The notes below the pieces were generated by a model that did no database searches, was not told where the DNA came from, and saw only the letters and a program-made list of their open reading frames with translations. A stretch of DNA of 45,871 bases, from the NCBI GenBank assembly GCA_023391425.1, contig JAEWAX010000144.1, positions 1 to 45,871 of the forward strand, given 5' to 3'. A program made the translations under genes and the position numbers. Every line of letters starts with the position of its first letter. Position 1 is the first letter of the stretch. Below are positions 17,080-25,437 of this stretch, piece after piece. This stretch comes from Bacillota bacterium. Lineage in GTDB: Bacteria > Bacillota > Clostridia > Acetivibrionales > DSM-1351.

Positions 17080-17143
17080 TTATACTAATTTGCATATAAA
17101 ATATGGCTTGTTTACATTATAAATGCGAAATAGTATTACTTTA
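17080..17143. repeat. Palindromic dispersed element, copy A (fliQ-fliR junction)
   Basis: About 64 bp closely matching 18853-18911, sharing TTATACTA at one end, a central ATGGCTT and AAATAGTATTA at the other. The two arms are imperfect inverted repeats of each other, so it would fold as a long AU-rich stem-loop in RNA. It overlaps the fliQ stop codon (17136-17138), which is part of the arm. Confidence 0.75.
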
Positions 17144-17405
17144 TAAATTGATTCATATTTATAAATATATTTTGCATATATTCTATCAGCGTTCGAAGCA
17201 TCCATGAACCAAAAATAGCAATAGCTGCAATAACAGAAAGAATCTTAGGCACAAAGGTTAATGTCTGCTCTTGAATCTGAGTAGTAGCTTGAAAAATACT
17301 TATTACCAAACCTACAACCATACTAATAATCAATATCGGGGCTGAAACATATATTATAATTTTTAAGCAATCTTGTGCAATATAAATGATGCTACTTTCG
17401 TCCAC
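17136..17405 (-). CDS. fliQ: Flagellar export gate protein FliQ
   Basis: 89 residues, exactly the family size. Two membrane helices (about 15-37 and 52-72) flank the conserved loop SIFQATTQIQEQTLTFVPKI, the hallmark of FliQ/SctS proteins. It starts at a GTG (GGGGGTG upstream). FliQ packs around FliP and FliR in the export channel. Its final codons run into the palindromic element at 17080-17143. Confidence 0.96.
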   Translation of the reverse strand: MDESSIIYIAQDCLKIIIYVSAPILIISMVVGLVISIFQATTQIQEQTLTFVPKILSVIAAIAIFGSWMLRTLIEYMQNIFINMNQFIK

Positions 17406-17534
17406 CTGATGTCACCCCCAAAGTGCTAAAAAACTTCTATAATTTATATGTTTCTCATATGCAATATCTGTTCAGCTATCTGTTCCATATATATATAAAT
17501 GTAAGATAAGCCATTTTACAAGGAACTTCATTTA

Positions 17535-18338
17535 CTAGGCAAAACTTTGTACTATTGACTGAGTCAACATACCCCAACCATCAACTAATATAAATAATAA
17601 TATTTTAAACGGCAATGATATCATTGAAGGTGGAAGCATCATCATACCCATTGACATCAATGTACTTGATACAACCATATCAATAATCAAGAATGGTAGG
17701 AATATCAAAAATCCAAATTTAAAAGCAACAGTTAACTCACTAATCAAAAAAGCTGGTACAACAATTGTAAGTGAAAGTTTTGGTGCATCCTGGACTTTTA
17801 TTTGATCTTTTTTCCCCGCTAAAGTCATAAACAATTCTAAGTCCTTCTCACGCTTATTACTAAATATTTGCTTCACCATCCATGTCTTAATTGTCAGAGA
17901 ACTCTTTTCAATTGCGACTTGCTGAGTTATCTTCCCTTTGGTATATGGTTGGAATGCGTTATTATTTATATCTGTTAAAACAGGGCTCATTACAAAGAAT
18001 GTTATAAACAGGGCTAATCCAATTAAAACTTGATTTGGAGGCATCTGCTGTGTAGCAAGTGCATTCCTTAAAAATGACAAAATAATAATTATTCTTGTAA
18101 AAGCTGTCATCATTAGCAAAATTGAAGGTGCAACTGATAAAATCGTCAGCATCAACAATAGCTGTATACTAGAGGATACTTCTTTCGGGTTGCTCGAAGT
18201 GCCTAGTTTCACTCCGTCTTGCGATATCGATATATTCGGGTCAGCAGCTAATACACTTTTTGCGCCTAAAAAGCAAAAAACAAGAACTAAAATACTTACT
18301 ATTAATAATATTCTTTTAAATTTCTTTTTTCTGTTCAT
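17535..18338 (-). CDS. fliP: Flagellar export gate protein FliP
   Basis: 267 residues from the ATG at 18338 (CGGAGTG upstream); the gene overlaps the end of fliO by 23 bases. A cleavable signal peptide is visible (Lys-rich start, hydrophobic core ILLIVSILVLVFCFLGAKS, then VLAADP), as is usual for FliP. The mature part has the family motifs MTAFTRIIIILSFLRNAL and PPNQVLIGLALFITFF. FliP forms the pentameric core of the FliPQR channel. Confidence 0.96.
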   Translation of the reverse strand: MNRKKKFKRILLIVSILVLVFCFLGAKSVLAADPNISISQDGVKLGTSSNPKEVSSSIQLLLMLTILSVAPSILLMMTAFTRIIIILSFLRNALATQQMPPNQVLIGLALFITFFVMSPVLTDINNNAFQPYTKGKITQQVAIEKSSLTIKTWMVKQIFSNKREKDLELFMTLAGKKDQIKVQDAPKLSLTIVVPAFLISELTVAFKFGFLIFLPFLIIDMVVSSTLMSMGMMMLPPSMISLPFKILLFILVDGWGMLTQSIVQSFA

Positions 18339-18825
18339 TTTCACTCCGTTGACCATTAATAGTTTTATTTAAGTGTTTTAACTTTTTCAAATTTTCTCTA
18401 AACGCTACATTACTATTTTGTATTTCATCTTCGCCTTTAGGTCTCTGTCCAAAGACATTATCTTCTGATACATTTTCTTTCTTTGTATGATTACTAAAAT
18501 TGAAACTGTTTATATACTTTTTCAACACAGCTTTAAAATCAATAACTTCAGATATAGGATTTTTTACTTCCTCTTCATCATAGTCATTTATATTAACTCT
18601 TGCTAGAAACTCAACATTCTTATTTGTAGCTGAAATAACAAAAAATTCACTGTCTATCTTAATTAAATGAAGTCTATTATTTACACCAAGGCTTAAAGTT
18701 TCAACAATTTGCATATAGTTACCCTTTAGCATCTTTTTAGACTTGTATGCTAAATACTTTGTTGTTAGAAGTAATAAAGCCAAGACAACTATAATTGCTA
18801 GAATAACAGAAAAATATTCCATCAT
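18316..18825 (-). CDS. fliO: Flagellar biosynthesis protein FliO
   Basis: 169 residues: one N-terminal membrane helix (about 5-25, VILAIIVVLALLLLTTKYLA), then a small beta domain with the FliO-type pattern MQIVETLSLGVNNRLHLIKI and FFVISATNKNVEFLA, and a polar tail. FliO assists assembly of FliP. GAGGTAAAA precedes the ATG. Identification rests on topology, the domain pattern and position before fliP. A 187-bp gap with unusual secondary structure separates it from cheY upstream. Confidence 0.88.
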   Translation of the reverse strand: MMEYFSVILAIIVVLALLLLTTKYLAYKSKKMLKGNYMQIVETLSLGVNNRLHLIKIDSEFFVISATNKNVEFLARVNINDYDEEEVKNPISEVIDFKAVLKKYINSFNFSNHTKKENVSEDNVFGQRPKGEDEIQNSNVAFRENLKKLKHLNKTINGQRSENEQKKEI

Positions 18826-18852
18826 TTTTACCTCAATGCCCTCAATAAAATG

Positions 18853-18911
18853 TTATACTAGTTTACATTTAAAATTATGGCTTTTCTATATTTTAAATGC
18901 AAATAGTATTA
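18853..18911. repeat. Palindromic dispersed element, copy B (cheY-fliO gap)
   Basis: Second copy of the element at 17080-17143. The arms (CTAGTTTACATTTAAAAT and ATTTTAAATGCAAATAG) pair over about 17 positions with two irregularities around a 14-nt loop containing ATGGCTTTTC. The repeat lies in non-coding DNA of the operon. Confidence 0.75.
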
Positions 18912-18925
18912 TAACTTATTACAAA

Positions 18926-18992
18926 ATATCCTGCTGTAATTTAACCAAAATTATATGAGAACATATAATTTTCATAACAATCAGCAGGATAT
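18926..18992 (-). terminator. Nested double hairpin, possible attenuator or terminator after cheY
   Basis: Two perfect nested stems: outer ATATCCTGCTG (18926-18936) with CAGCAGGATAT (18982-18992), inner AAAATTATATG (18947-18957) with CATATAATTTT (18962-18972) around a 4-nt loop. On the minus strand the outer stem runs into ATATTTTGTAA, a short T-rich tail, which would suit partial termination after cheY. Since essential export genes lie downstream, read-through must be substantial or an internal promoter must exist. Confidence 0.6.
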
Positions 18993-19012
18993 CATCGTAA
19001 AAATTATTTTAA

Positions 19013-19375
19013 TTATCCGATAACCTTTTTTACTGCTTCTACTACACGATCTGCTTGGAATGGCTTTACAATAAAATCTCTAGCTCCTGCTTGAATAGAT
19101 TCGATTACCATAGCTTGTTGTCCCATAGCAGAACACATTATTATTTTTGCATCACTATGTATTTTTTTAATTTCTCTTACAGCTGTTACTCCGTCCATTT
19201 CAGGCATTGTAATATCCATTATAACCAAGTCAGGAGTAAGTTCCTTATATTTTTCTATTGCCTTTAAACCATTGTCAACATCAGCTGCTATCTCATAACC
19301 GTTTTTTGATAATATGTCCTTTATCATCATTCTCATAAATGCTGCATCATCAACAATTAAAATACTCTTCGCCAT
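19013..19375 (-). CDS. cheY: Chemotaxis response regulator CheY
   Basis: 120 residues, a single receiver domain. Acidic pocket D9/D10, phospho-acceptor D54 (LVIMDITMPEMDG), S82 in place of the usual Thr/Ser, and K104 (IVKPFQ) are all present. CheA-phosphorylated CheY binds FliM and FliY at the motor; in Bacillus-type chemotaxis this promotes counter-clockwise rotation. GGAGAGAG precedes the ATG. It lies 37 bp after fliY, the gene for its motor phosphatase. Confidence 0.97.
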   Translation of the reverse strand: MAKSILIVDDAAFMRMMIKDILSKNGYEIAADVDNGLKAIEKYKELTPDLVIMDITMPEMDGVTAVREIKKIHSDAKIIMCSAMGQQAMVIESIQAGARDFIVKPFQADRVVEAVKKVIG

Positions 19376-19412
19376 AACTTCTCTCTCCTTAATTATTCGT
19401 TGATTTTTTTAA

Positions 19413-20642
19413 CTATAATCGTTTTGATGGATGAATTATGTCCGTAATCCTTACACCAAAGCTTTCATCAATAACAACAACTTCACCCTTAGCAATAGCT
19501 TTTCCATTTACCAATATATCAACTGGGTCACCTGCAAGCTTATCAAGTTCTAATATTGAGCCTGTTCCAAACTCTAAAATATCTCTTATCAATTTCTGAG
19601 TTCTTCCAAGTTCAACAGTAACTTGCAGAGGCAAATCCATTATAAGGCTAATATTATTTTTTCCAGAAGCAGATAAACCATCATCAAAAGCTTGAAATTG
19701 CGCTGGTTGTATATTTATAGGATTTCTTGGTCTTTGCATCTCTTGATAACCACCATCAAATCCAAAACCTTGCATTGGCTGTTGCATCATTGGCTGCTGC
19801 ATACTCGGTTGTTGCATAGTCGGTTGTTGCATCATTGGCTGCTGCATCACCGGTTGTTGCATCATTGGTTGTTGTATAGTCGGTTGCTGCGTCATTGGTT
19901 GTTGTGAAGCAGGCATCTGTGGAGCTTGCTCGCTTTGAGCAGCTTTTTTATTTGAACCTGATGAATTTAACAGCGTATCTACCAATTCTTTTGCAAATTT
20001 CATAGGTAGTAACTGCATTATCTCACTATCTATCAAATTACCAACTACCATCTTAAATGCTATCTTTACAAGCTTCTCGTCTGTTTCAAAATCACCATAT
20101 GGGTCACCATCACCAAAACTCACAACATACGCTTTTGGTGGTGAAATATCTATTCGCTTTGAAAACATAGACGACATTGATGTAGCTGAAGAACCGATCA
20201 TTTGGTTCATAGCCTCACTAATAGCACTTAAGTGAAGATCTGATAATTCTCCTTCAGTTATTGTACCTTCTCCACCCATCATTAAATCAGTAATAACTTT
20301 TACATCATCCTGTTTAAGTATCAATAGGTTACTACCAATTAAACCATCCGTGTACTCTACTTTAACAGCAACATATTGTGAAGAATAATTATTTGAAAGT
20401 TCTCCCCATGTTGTTAATGTAACATTTGGAGTAGTAATCGTAACCTTCTGTGATAAAAGGGTGAACAGCGTTGTTGCGGAAGTCCCCATGCTAATGTTTC
20501 CAATTTCACCTAAGGCATCAATTTCCTGAGTTGATAAGCCCTCATTAAACTCAAAACTACTATCACTATCATCGGATTCTTCTGTAGAGGAAGTGCCATT
20601 TAATAAGGCATCAATTTCTGCTTGAGTAAGCATATCTCCCAT
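19413..20642 (-). CDS. fliY: Flagellar switch protein and CheY-P phosphatase FliY
   Basis: 409 residues. N-terminal CheY-binding peptide (MLTQAEIDALLNG); CheC-like phosphatase domain with two E-x2-N sites (LGEIGNISMGTSATTL and ISEAMNQMIGSSATSM); a Pro/Met/Gln linker; and a C-terminal SpoA/FliN C-ring domain (LDLPLQVTVELGRTQKLIRD, then GEVVVIDESFGVRITDII). The linker holds about eight PxxQQ pentapeptides encoded by a 15-bp tandem repeat at about 19771-19905. The start ATG abuts the fliM stop, with GGGAGGA inside fliM. FliY removes phosphate from CheY at the motor. Confidence 0.96.
   Translation of the reverse strand: MGDMLTQAEIDALLNGTSSTEESDDSDSSFEFNEGLSTQEIDALGEIGNISMGTSATTLFTLLSQKVTITTPNVTLTTWGELSNNYSSQYVAVKVEYTDGLIGSNLLILKQDDVKVITDLMMGGEGTITEGELSDLHLSAISEAMNQMIGSSATSMSSMFSKRIDISPPKAYVVSFGDGDPYGDFETDEKLVKIAFKMVVGNLIDSEIMQLLPMKFAKELVDTLLNSSGSNKKAAQSEQAPQMPASQQPMTQQPTIQQPMMQQPVMQQPMMQQPTMQQPSMQQPMMQQPMQGFGFDGGYQEMQRPRNPINIQPAQFQAFDDGLSASGKNNISLIMDLPLQVTVELGRTQKLIRDILEFGTGSILELDKLAGDPVDILVNGKAIAKGEVVVIDESFGVRITDIIHPSKRL
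19771..19905. repeat. 15-bp coding tandem repeat in fliY linker
   Basis: About nine imperfect units of the type CATCATTGGTTGTTG (plus strand) encode pentapeptides such as PMMQQ, PVMQQ, PTMQQ and PSMQQ. The period is in frame, so copy-number change would lengthen or shorten the linker without breaking the gene. Confidence 0.9.
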
Positions 20643-21629
20643 CTAATCTTCCTCCCTTCTGACCACTTCAGTTATTTTTACTGCTACCTTATTTTTCTTT
20701 ACACCTGGCTTAGCAAGGAACTTAGTCATATCTCCAACCATTACTTCTAAGTCACCATTCACATTTGTTTCAAGTGGTAATACATCTCCAGCTTGTAAAT
20801 CAAGAAATTCACTAACACTTATTACTGTCCTACCTAATATAGCCCTTACAGGCACGTATGTATGTTCAATCTTGAACTCAATATCTTGTTTATTGTTTTC
20901 AATTTTCTCATTTTCAATATTCGTAAACCAAAGCTTTGTGCTCAACTTCGGCATTATAGGCTCTACCACCATATGGGGTATACATATGTTTATCATGCCT
21001 TTTACTTCTCCAACTAGTACATTTAGTGTTATTAAAGCTACCATTTCATTTGGAGAAATAATCTGTGCAAATTGAGCGTTGGTTTCAATTTTTTCTAACC
21101 TTGGTTTTATAGATATAATACTCTCCCATGGTTCTCGCATTAAATTAAGTATCTGTATTATAATTCTTTCTAAAATGGCCAATTCAATTTCAGTAAATGA
21201 TCTAACTCTATCCATAGCTGATCCTCTTCCACCGAGGATTCTATCGATTAAGGCAAATGCAATACTTGGATCCATTTCAAAAATGATTGAGCCATTTAAC
21301 GGACTAAAATCAACCATTGCAAGTACTACAGGATTTGCCAACGAATTACTAAATTCACTATATTGTAAAGCATCTACTGACAATACATCAACTTGAACCA
21401 ATGATCTTAAGTATCCAGACAAAAATGACTGAACTAATCTTGCATAGTTTTCATTAATGAATTGTAGTGTTCTCTTATGATCATTTGCAAACTTTGGCGG
21501 CTTTTTGAAATCATGAAGCTTTACTTTCTTTTCTGTTTTCGTCGATTGAATTTGCTGGACATCTATATCTCCAGTGGTAAGAGCCTTTAGAAGCTCATCA
21601 ATCTCATTTTGAGATAATATATCTCCCAC
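20643..21629 (-). CDS. fliM: Flagellar motor switch protein FliM
   Basis: 328 residues starting at a GTG (GGAGGTGG upstream). The N-terminal CheY-P docking peptide DILSQNEIDELLKAL is present. The middle domain includes ALIDRILGGRGSAMDRVRSF with the FliM GG-type motif that contacts FliG, and the C-terminus is a SpoA domain (EFLDLQAGDVLPLETNVNG). FliM forms the C ring with FliG and FliY and receives CheY-P. Confidence 0.97.
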   Translation of the reverse strand: MGDILSQNEIDELLKALTTGDIDVQQIQSTKTEKKVKLHDFKKPPKFANDHKRTLQFINENYARLVQSFLSGYLRSLVQVDVLSVDALQYSEFSNSLANPVVLAMVDFSPLNGSIIFEMDPSIAFALIDRILGGRGSAMDRVRSFTEIELAILERIIIQILNLMREPWESIISIKPRLEKIETNAQFAQIISPNEMVALITLNVLVGEVKGMINICIPHMVVEPIMPKLSTKLWFTNIENEKIENNKQDIEFKIEHTYVPVRAILGRTVISVSEFLDLQAGDVLPLETNVNGDLEVMVGDMTKFLAKPGVKKNKVAVKITEVVRREED

Positions 21630-21640
21630 AAGCCCACCTC

Positions 21641-22153
21641 CTATTGATAAAACCAGTAATCAAAAGTAACTGAATATACAAGAGGACTAGCCTTTTTATC
21701 ATTGCTTGTCAATATTTCATTGATCACTTTTTTTAAATCTTCTGAAGCTTTTTTCTTGGCATCTGGCTGACTTACATCCTCTAATGTTAAACCCTGAAAA
21801 TATGTACCAAAAGCTGAGTTAATTTCTTTACTATAAAAATCAATCTTTGTAGTAATTTCTTCCTCTGTCATTTCATCTGGAATAGTCTTAAAATGCTTCA
21901 TACTTGCACTTAGCACAATAACTGCAACCTGCTTTGGATCAGTCTTTTTCAGATTAAAATTCTTAGATTCAAAAATAACTTTATTAGAAAGTTCATCGTC
22001 TCGTGGAATTTGTTCGGTTACTAAAACTACCTCTTTTTCCGGGTTTGAGTTTCCACTTCCAAAAAAGAAATACCCTATTGCAAGGAAAGCAAGTGCAATT
22101 GACAAACATGCTACAATAACAAGCAAAACAAAATAGCTGCTTTTTCCTTCCAA
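21641..22153 (-). CDS. fliL: Flagellar basal-body-associated protein FliL
   Basis: 170 residues from a TTG at 22153. I prefer this over the ATG at 22177 because a strong AAGGAGGA (22161-22168) lies eight bases upstream of the TTG, whereas the ATG has no ribosome-binding site. One membrane helix (about residues 8-30) precedes the extracellular domain, which ends TSNDKKASPLVYSVTFDYWF. FliL binds the stator units and supports torque. motA/motB, its usual partners, are not in this window. Confidence 0.9.
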   Translation of the reverse strand: MEGKSSYFVLLVIVACLSIALAFLAIGYFFFGSGNSNPEKEVVLVTEQIPRDDELSNKVIFESKNFNLKKTDPKQVAVIVLSASMKHFKTIPDEMTEEEITTKIDFYSKEINSAFGTYFQGLTLEDVSQPDAKKKASEDLKKVINEILTSNDKKASPLVYSVTFDYWFYQ

Positions 22154-22277
22154 AACTTTTTCCTCCTTAAAGTTCATATGTCTAACAAATAAAATGATAT
22201 AACATTAGTAAAACCTTACTATAAAAAATAAACAAGTGTTAGACTCTTAAATTTATATATTATTTTTATATAAAAAA

Positions 22278-22481
22278 TCAAGTCGAAATATCATTTTTAA
22301 ACCCGAAAATACTACCTTTGTATTGTATCACCTTAGTTACCACTTCTTCAATACTTTCAGCAACAACATATTTTTTGCCGTTATTGAGTGTTATTACAGT
22401 ATCAGGTGTACTCTCCATTATCTCAATCAAGTCACAATTTAATACAAAGGAGGAGCTGTTCAATCTAGTTAATCTAATCAT
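22278..22481 (-). CDS. flbD: Flagellar protein FlbD (SwrD/YlzI type)
   Basis: 67 residues from the ATG at 22481 (GGAG ten bases upstream). The family pattern is clear: MIRLTRLNSSSFVLNCDLIE, then ESTPDTVITLNNGKKYVV and EEVVTKVIQYK. The Bacillus homologue SwrD raises flagellar torque. It lies between flgE and fliL, as in Bacillus. A ~124-bp AT-rich gap separates it from fliL and a strong hairpin lies upstream of it. Confidence 0.93.
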   Translation of the reverse strand: MIRLTRLNSSSFVLNCDLIEIMESTPDTVITLNNGKKYVVAESIEEVVTKVIQYKGSIFGFKNDIST

Positions 22482-22554
22482 AATATTTTTACTCCAAAAA
22501 GACAATAGATAATTTTATACTAAATCCCAAAGTAAGACCTATTTCGAGTTAATT

Positions 22555-22603
22555 CTACCATAGACTTAGGCATAAAGCCTTAGGTCTATGGTAGTGTTTT
22601 TTT
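22555..22603 (+). terminator. Strong hairpin with T-tract on the plus strand, antisense to the operon
   Basis: CTACCATAGACTTAGGC (22555-22571), a 5-nt loop and GCCTTAGGTCTATGGTAG (22577-22594) form a near-perfect 17-bp stem, followed on the plus strand by TGTTTTTTT. On the operon (minus) strand the stem is preceded by A residues and not followed by a T-tract, so it should not stop the operon but would stop antisense transcription. It lies between flgE and flbD. Confidence 0.75.
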
Positions 22604-22651
22604 ATGTCCTTATACCCTCAGAGTTAAGAAAACTTCATTTAAATAAATATT

Positions 22652-24016
22652 CTATCTCTTTAAGCTTACTAATTCTTGAAGCATCTCATCTGATGTAGTA
22701 ATAATTCTGCTATTTGCTTGGAAACCCCTCTGTGTAATTATCATATTTGTAAATTCGCTTGAAAGATCAACATTTGACATTTCAAGTGTTCCAGGAGTTA
22801 ATGTTCCTGTTCCCCCTGTTCCAGCTGCTAGTCCCTTTGTAAAATTACCTGAGTTTGTTGTAGGTATAAACAGATTGTCTCCAACCTTTTCAAGTCCAGC
22901 AGGGTTTGAAAAGCTTGCAAGGGCTACACGTCCTAACGACTGTTGTTGACCATTGCTATATACACCTGTAATTATACCGTCTGAACCTATACTAAAGGTA
23001 GTAAGAGTACCTGTTGTGTATCCATTAACATCTGAAGGTTTTACTGAGCTATCTCCTGCAAACATGGTCAAATTGGAGAAATCAAGATCAACGTCAAATT
23101 TATCTGCTCCTGAAGCAGCATTTGGTGTAATTTGTATTTTTGAAGACGCTCCATCTTTTATTTTTCCTAATGAGTCAAATGTAACTATTGCAGGTGTAGG
23201 ATTTATCACATCTATAGACTTAGACTCATCTGCTGGAGTAGCTGGATCATCTTTATCTCCAGCATTCATTGTTACATCATAAGTCCATTGATTATCATTT
23301 ACACCTGCTTTTGTCCTTCTATAATTAACTGATAACTCATAGCTATTGCCTAAAGTGTCATATACAGTGAAAGGCACTGAGAACTGTGGTTTTGTATAAT
23401 CAGCAATATCTGGATCTGGTTGTATAGTACCTGTTATTTCAGCAGCACTCGCATTCAAATTACCTGAAAACTTTGCAGCTGTCGTAACCTTAGCTGCAAT
23501 TATCTTCTTATTTCCGTTACTTGTATCATTATACAAATTAATAGGCTCTACTGCACTTTCTGTGTTAAATGAACCATCCTCATTTTTCTGCTGCCATCCA
23601 TATACACAATAGCCACTACCTGTTACAAGATCCCCCAGCTTGTCCAAGCCAAAATTACCAGCCCTTGTAAATTTATAGGTATCAGCACTTGAACCTCTTA
23701 CGATAAAGAAACCATCTCCAGAAATTGATAAGTCTGTAGCGTTATCAGTTCTCTCTGAGCTTCCTGTACCCATAAGTGTATCAACAGATCCAACACTAGT
23801 ACCCAGACCAATCTGCACAGGGTTTGTACCTCCTCTGCTTGTAGCGGAGTCAGGTGCTGAAGCACCACTAAGTGTCTGGTTAAATACTTCCTGGAAGGTA
23901 ACTCTACTTGATTTAAAGCCAACTGTATTTACGTTTGCAACGTTATTACCAATAACGTCCATTCTTTGCTGGTGTGCTCTTAATCCAGAAACACCAGAAA
24001 ACATTGATCTCATCAT
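22652..24016 (-). CDS. flgE: Flagellar hook protein FlgE
   Basis: 454 residues from the ATG at 24016, with GAGGGGGT upstream; the longer frame begins in a hairpin-rich leader. The N-terminal rod/hook motif SGLRAHQQRMDVIGNNVANV and the C-terminal motif around LTPGTLEMSNVDLSSEFTNM and ITTSDEMLQELVSLKR are typical of axial proteins that form a coiled coil. The central ~300 residues are the variable surface domain. FlgE polymerises into the hook on a FlgD cap. The length is close to Bacillus/clostridial hook proteins. Confidence 0.96.
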   Translation of the reverse strand: MMRSMFSGVSGLRAHQQRMDVIGNNVANVNTVGFKSSRVTFQEVFNQTLSGASAPDSATSRGGTNPVQIGLGTSVGSVDTLMGTGSSERTDNATDLSISGDGFFIVRGSSADTYKFTRAGNFGLDKLGDLVTGSGYCVYGWQQKNEDGSFNTESAVEPINLYNDTSNGNKKIIAAKVTTAAKFSGNLNASAAEITGTIQPDPDIADYTKPQFSVPFTVYDTLGNSYELSVNYRRTKAGVNDNQWTYDVTMNAGDKDDPATPADESKSIDVINPTPAIVTFDSLGKIKDGASSKIQITPNAASGADKFDVDLDFSNLTMFAGDSSVKPSDVNGYTTGTLTTFSIGSDGIITGVYSNGQQQSLGRVALASFSNPAGLEKVGDNLFIPTTNSGNFTKGLAAGTGGTGTLTPGTLEMSNVDLSSEFTNMIITQRGFQANSRIITTSDEMLQELVSLKR

Positions 24017-24115
24017 ATCTTTATTGACCCCCTCATTATTAAGGTTTTCTTTCGTTCCATCCGTCATTCAGGAACGTATTTCAGCTCCCCATTAGGGTCC
24101 AGCTGATTTATACTG
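24017..24115. other. Leader between the flagellar operon protein gene and flgE, with small hairpins
   Basis: Non-coding gap of 99 bp. It contains CAGCT...AGCTG with an inner CCC/GGG pair (about 24083-24106) and GTTCC...GGAAC (minus strand, about 24052-24074). Neither has a T-tract; they may be RNA structures near the flgE translation start. Confidence 0.4.
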
Positions 24116-24517
24116 CTATGCGAATATCGCCCCATCAATATTTGTAAAAACATTTTCCTTTAATTCATTGTTATTTACTGCTGTAATGACTGTTTTGCTG
24201 TTTACATTTACAACAAACGCCATATCGTCCATTATAATCAATGAATCTTTAACGCCTTTCTTCTGAGCCACTGAAACTGCATTGTTGATTTTATCTTTTT
24301 GAGTTTGGGTTAAATCAATATTCCTTGCCTGCATTCTCATTTCAGCATGTTTTGAAAATTTAACTCCAGTACCCTTGTCTATTGCTTGTTGAAGAAAATT
24401 TTCAAATCCAACCCCATTAGTGCCGGTATTACTAGTTCTGACATTATTGGTTTGGATTTTTCCAGTGGTTAAAGGCGAATTAATTATTCTATTAGAATAA
24501 TTGTTGTTGATAACCAT
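24116..24517 (-). CDS. Flagellar operon protein (TIGR02530 type)
   Basis: 133 residues, no membrane segment. The conserved core is FENFLQQAID, then KFSKHAEMRMQARNIDLT and GVKDSLIIMDDMAFVVNVNS, which I recognise as the small protein family found between flgD and flgE in Firmicutes and some other phyla. It has no firmly assigned function; it may be a hook-assembly factor. AGAAGGTGA precedes the ATG. It is 15 bp after flgD. Confidence 0.88.
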   Translation of the reverse strand: MVINNNYSNRIINSPLTTGKIQTNNVRTSNTGTNGVGFENFLQQAIDKGTGVKFSKHAEMRMQARNIDLTQTQKDKINNAVSVAQKKGVKDSLIIMDDMAFVVNVNSKTVITAVNNNELKENVFTNIDGAIFA

Positions 24518-24532
24518 AACTCACCTTCTCTC

Positions 24533-25420
24533 TTACTTTGTTGTAGTTTCTGTTGTAGTTCCTGTTGTGGCTTCCGTTGTAGTTGCTGTTGTAGCTCCTG
24601 TTGAAGATTTCTGAATATTTGATACACTTTCAACGGATATGTATACATTGTTAAGCACTCCAGTTATAGTACCATCCTCAGCAATGCTATAACTCTTTAA
24701 AGTAGCTTTAATAGGTACCTTTTTACCAGTCTTCATATCCTTAATTGTTACTGATACCTCTTTATCTTTGTTCTGCTCAAGATAATTTTTAGTATAATCT
24801 GAATCTGTAGATTTTGCTCCTGTAACCTCCGCAATAGTCACACTTACATTATTCATTACCGCATAGTCCTCAGTAGCACCTTTTTGGATTTGGGTTACGT
24901 CACCACTCAGGTAAATTAAATCACCTGTAGTAGAATCATATACTGCACCCTTAGTCAAATATCCAATTAAATTGGTATAATTTGATATGTTTGAGTTTGC
25001 GTAAGCCATATCAGTTACATTTGTCACACTACTAAGTTCAACATCTTTATTTCCTACTGATAGGTAAACCTTTCCTTTGCTCATTTTAACAGTGGAAACT
25101 TGTCCTTCGACAGTTGAAACCTCTTTTGTCTTTTCATCTGTAGTGGTTGCAGTAACATATTTACCTACCAAACCAAAAGCTTCAGAATTTGCCATAGTAC
25201 TGTTCATATTCTGCATTTGCTCCAAAGAACTAAACTGAGCCATTTGAGCAATAAATTCCTTGTCATCAGTCGGTTCTAACGGATTCTGGTATCTGAGCTG
25301 TGTTACTAAAAGATTTAGAAAATCATCTTTTCCAAGTTGACCCCCAGTTTTTCTTTTAGGAGCTGCTTCGTCCGCAGCCTTCGTTGTAGCGTCGTCTAGT
25401 GATACTCCATTTATTGCCAA
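24533..25420 (-). CDS. flgD: Flagellar hook-capping scaffold FlgD
   Basis: 295 residues starting at a TTG with GGAGGTGG upstream. The FlgD N-terminal signature is intact: LGKDDFLNLLVTQLRYQNPL, then DDKEFIAQMAQFSSLEQM. The middle has the hook-cap beta domain (about 85-150). The C-terminal ~24 residues are almost only Thr, Glu, Ala and Gly (from about residue 271), encoded by repeated ACA/ACT codons. FlgD caps the growing hook. It follows fliK by 17 bp. Confidence 0.94.
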   Translation of the reverse strand: MAINGVSLDDATTKAADEAAPKRKTGGQLGKDDFLNLLVTQLRYQNPLEPTDDKEFIAQMAQFSSLEQMQNMNSTMANSEAFGLVGKYVTATTTDEKTKEVSTVEGQVSTVKMSKGKVYLSVGNKDVELSSVTNVTDMAYANSNISNYTNLIGYLTKGAVYDSTTGDLIYLSGDVTQIQKGATEDYAVMNNVSVTIAEVTGAKSTDSDYTKNYLEQNKDKEVSVTIKDMKTGKKVPIKATLKSYSIAEDGTITGVLNNVYISVESVSNIQKSSTGATTATTTEATTGTTTETTTK

Positions 25421-25437
25421 TTTGCCACCTCCTTATT

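Noticed and set aside
19692..19907. Plus-strand Leu/His/Trp-rich reading frame
   Set aside because: It is the opposite-strand translation of the fliY 15-bp repeat.
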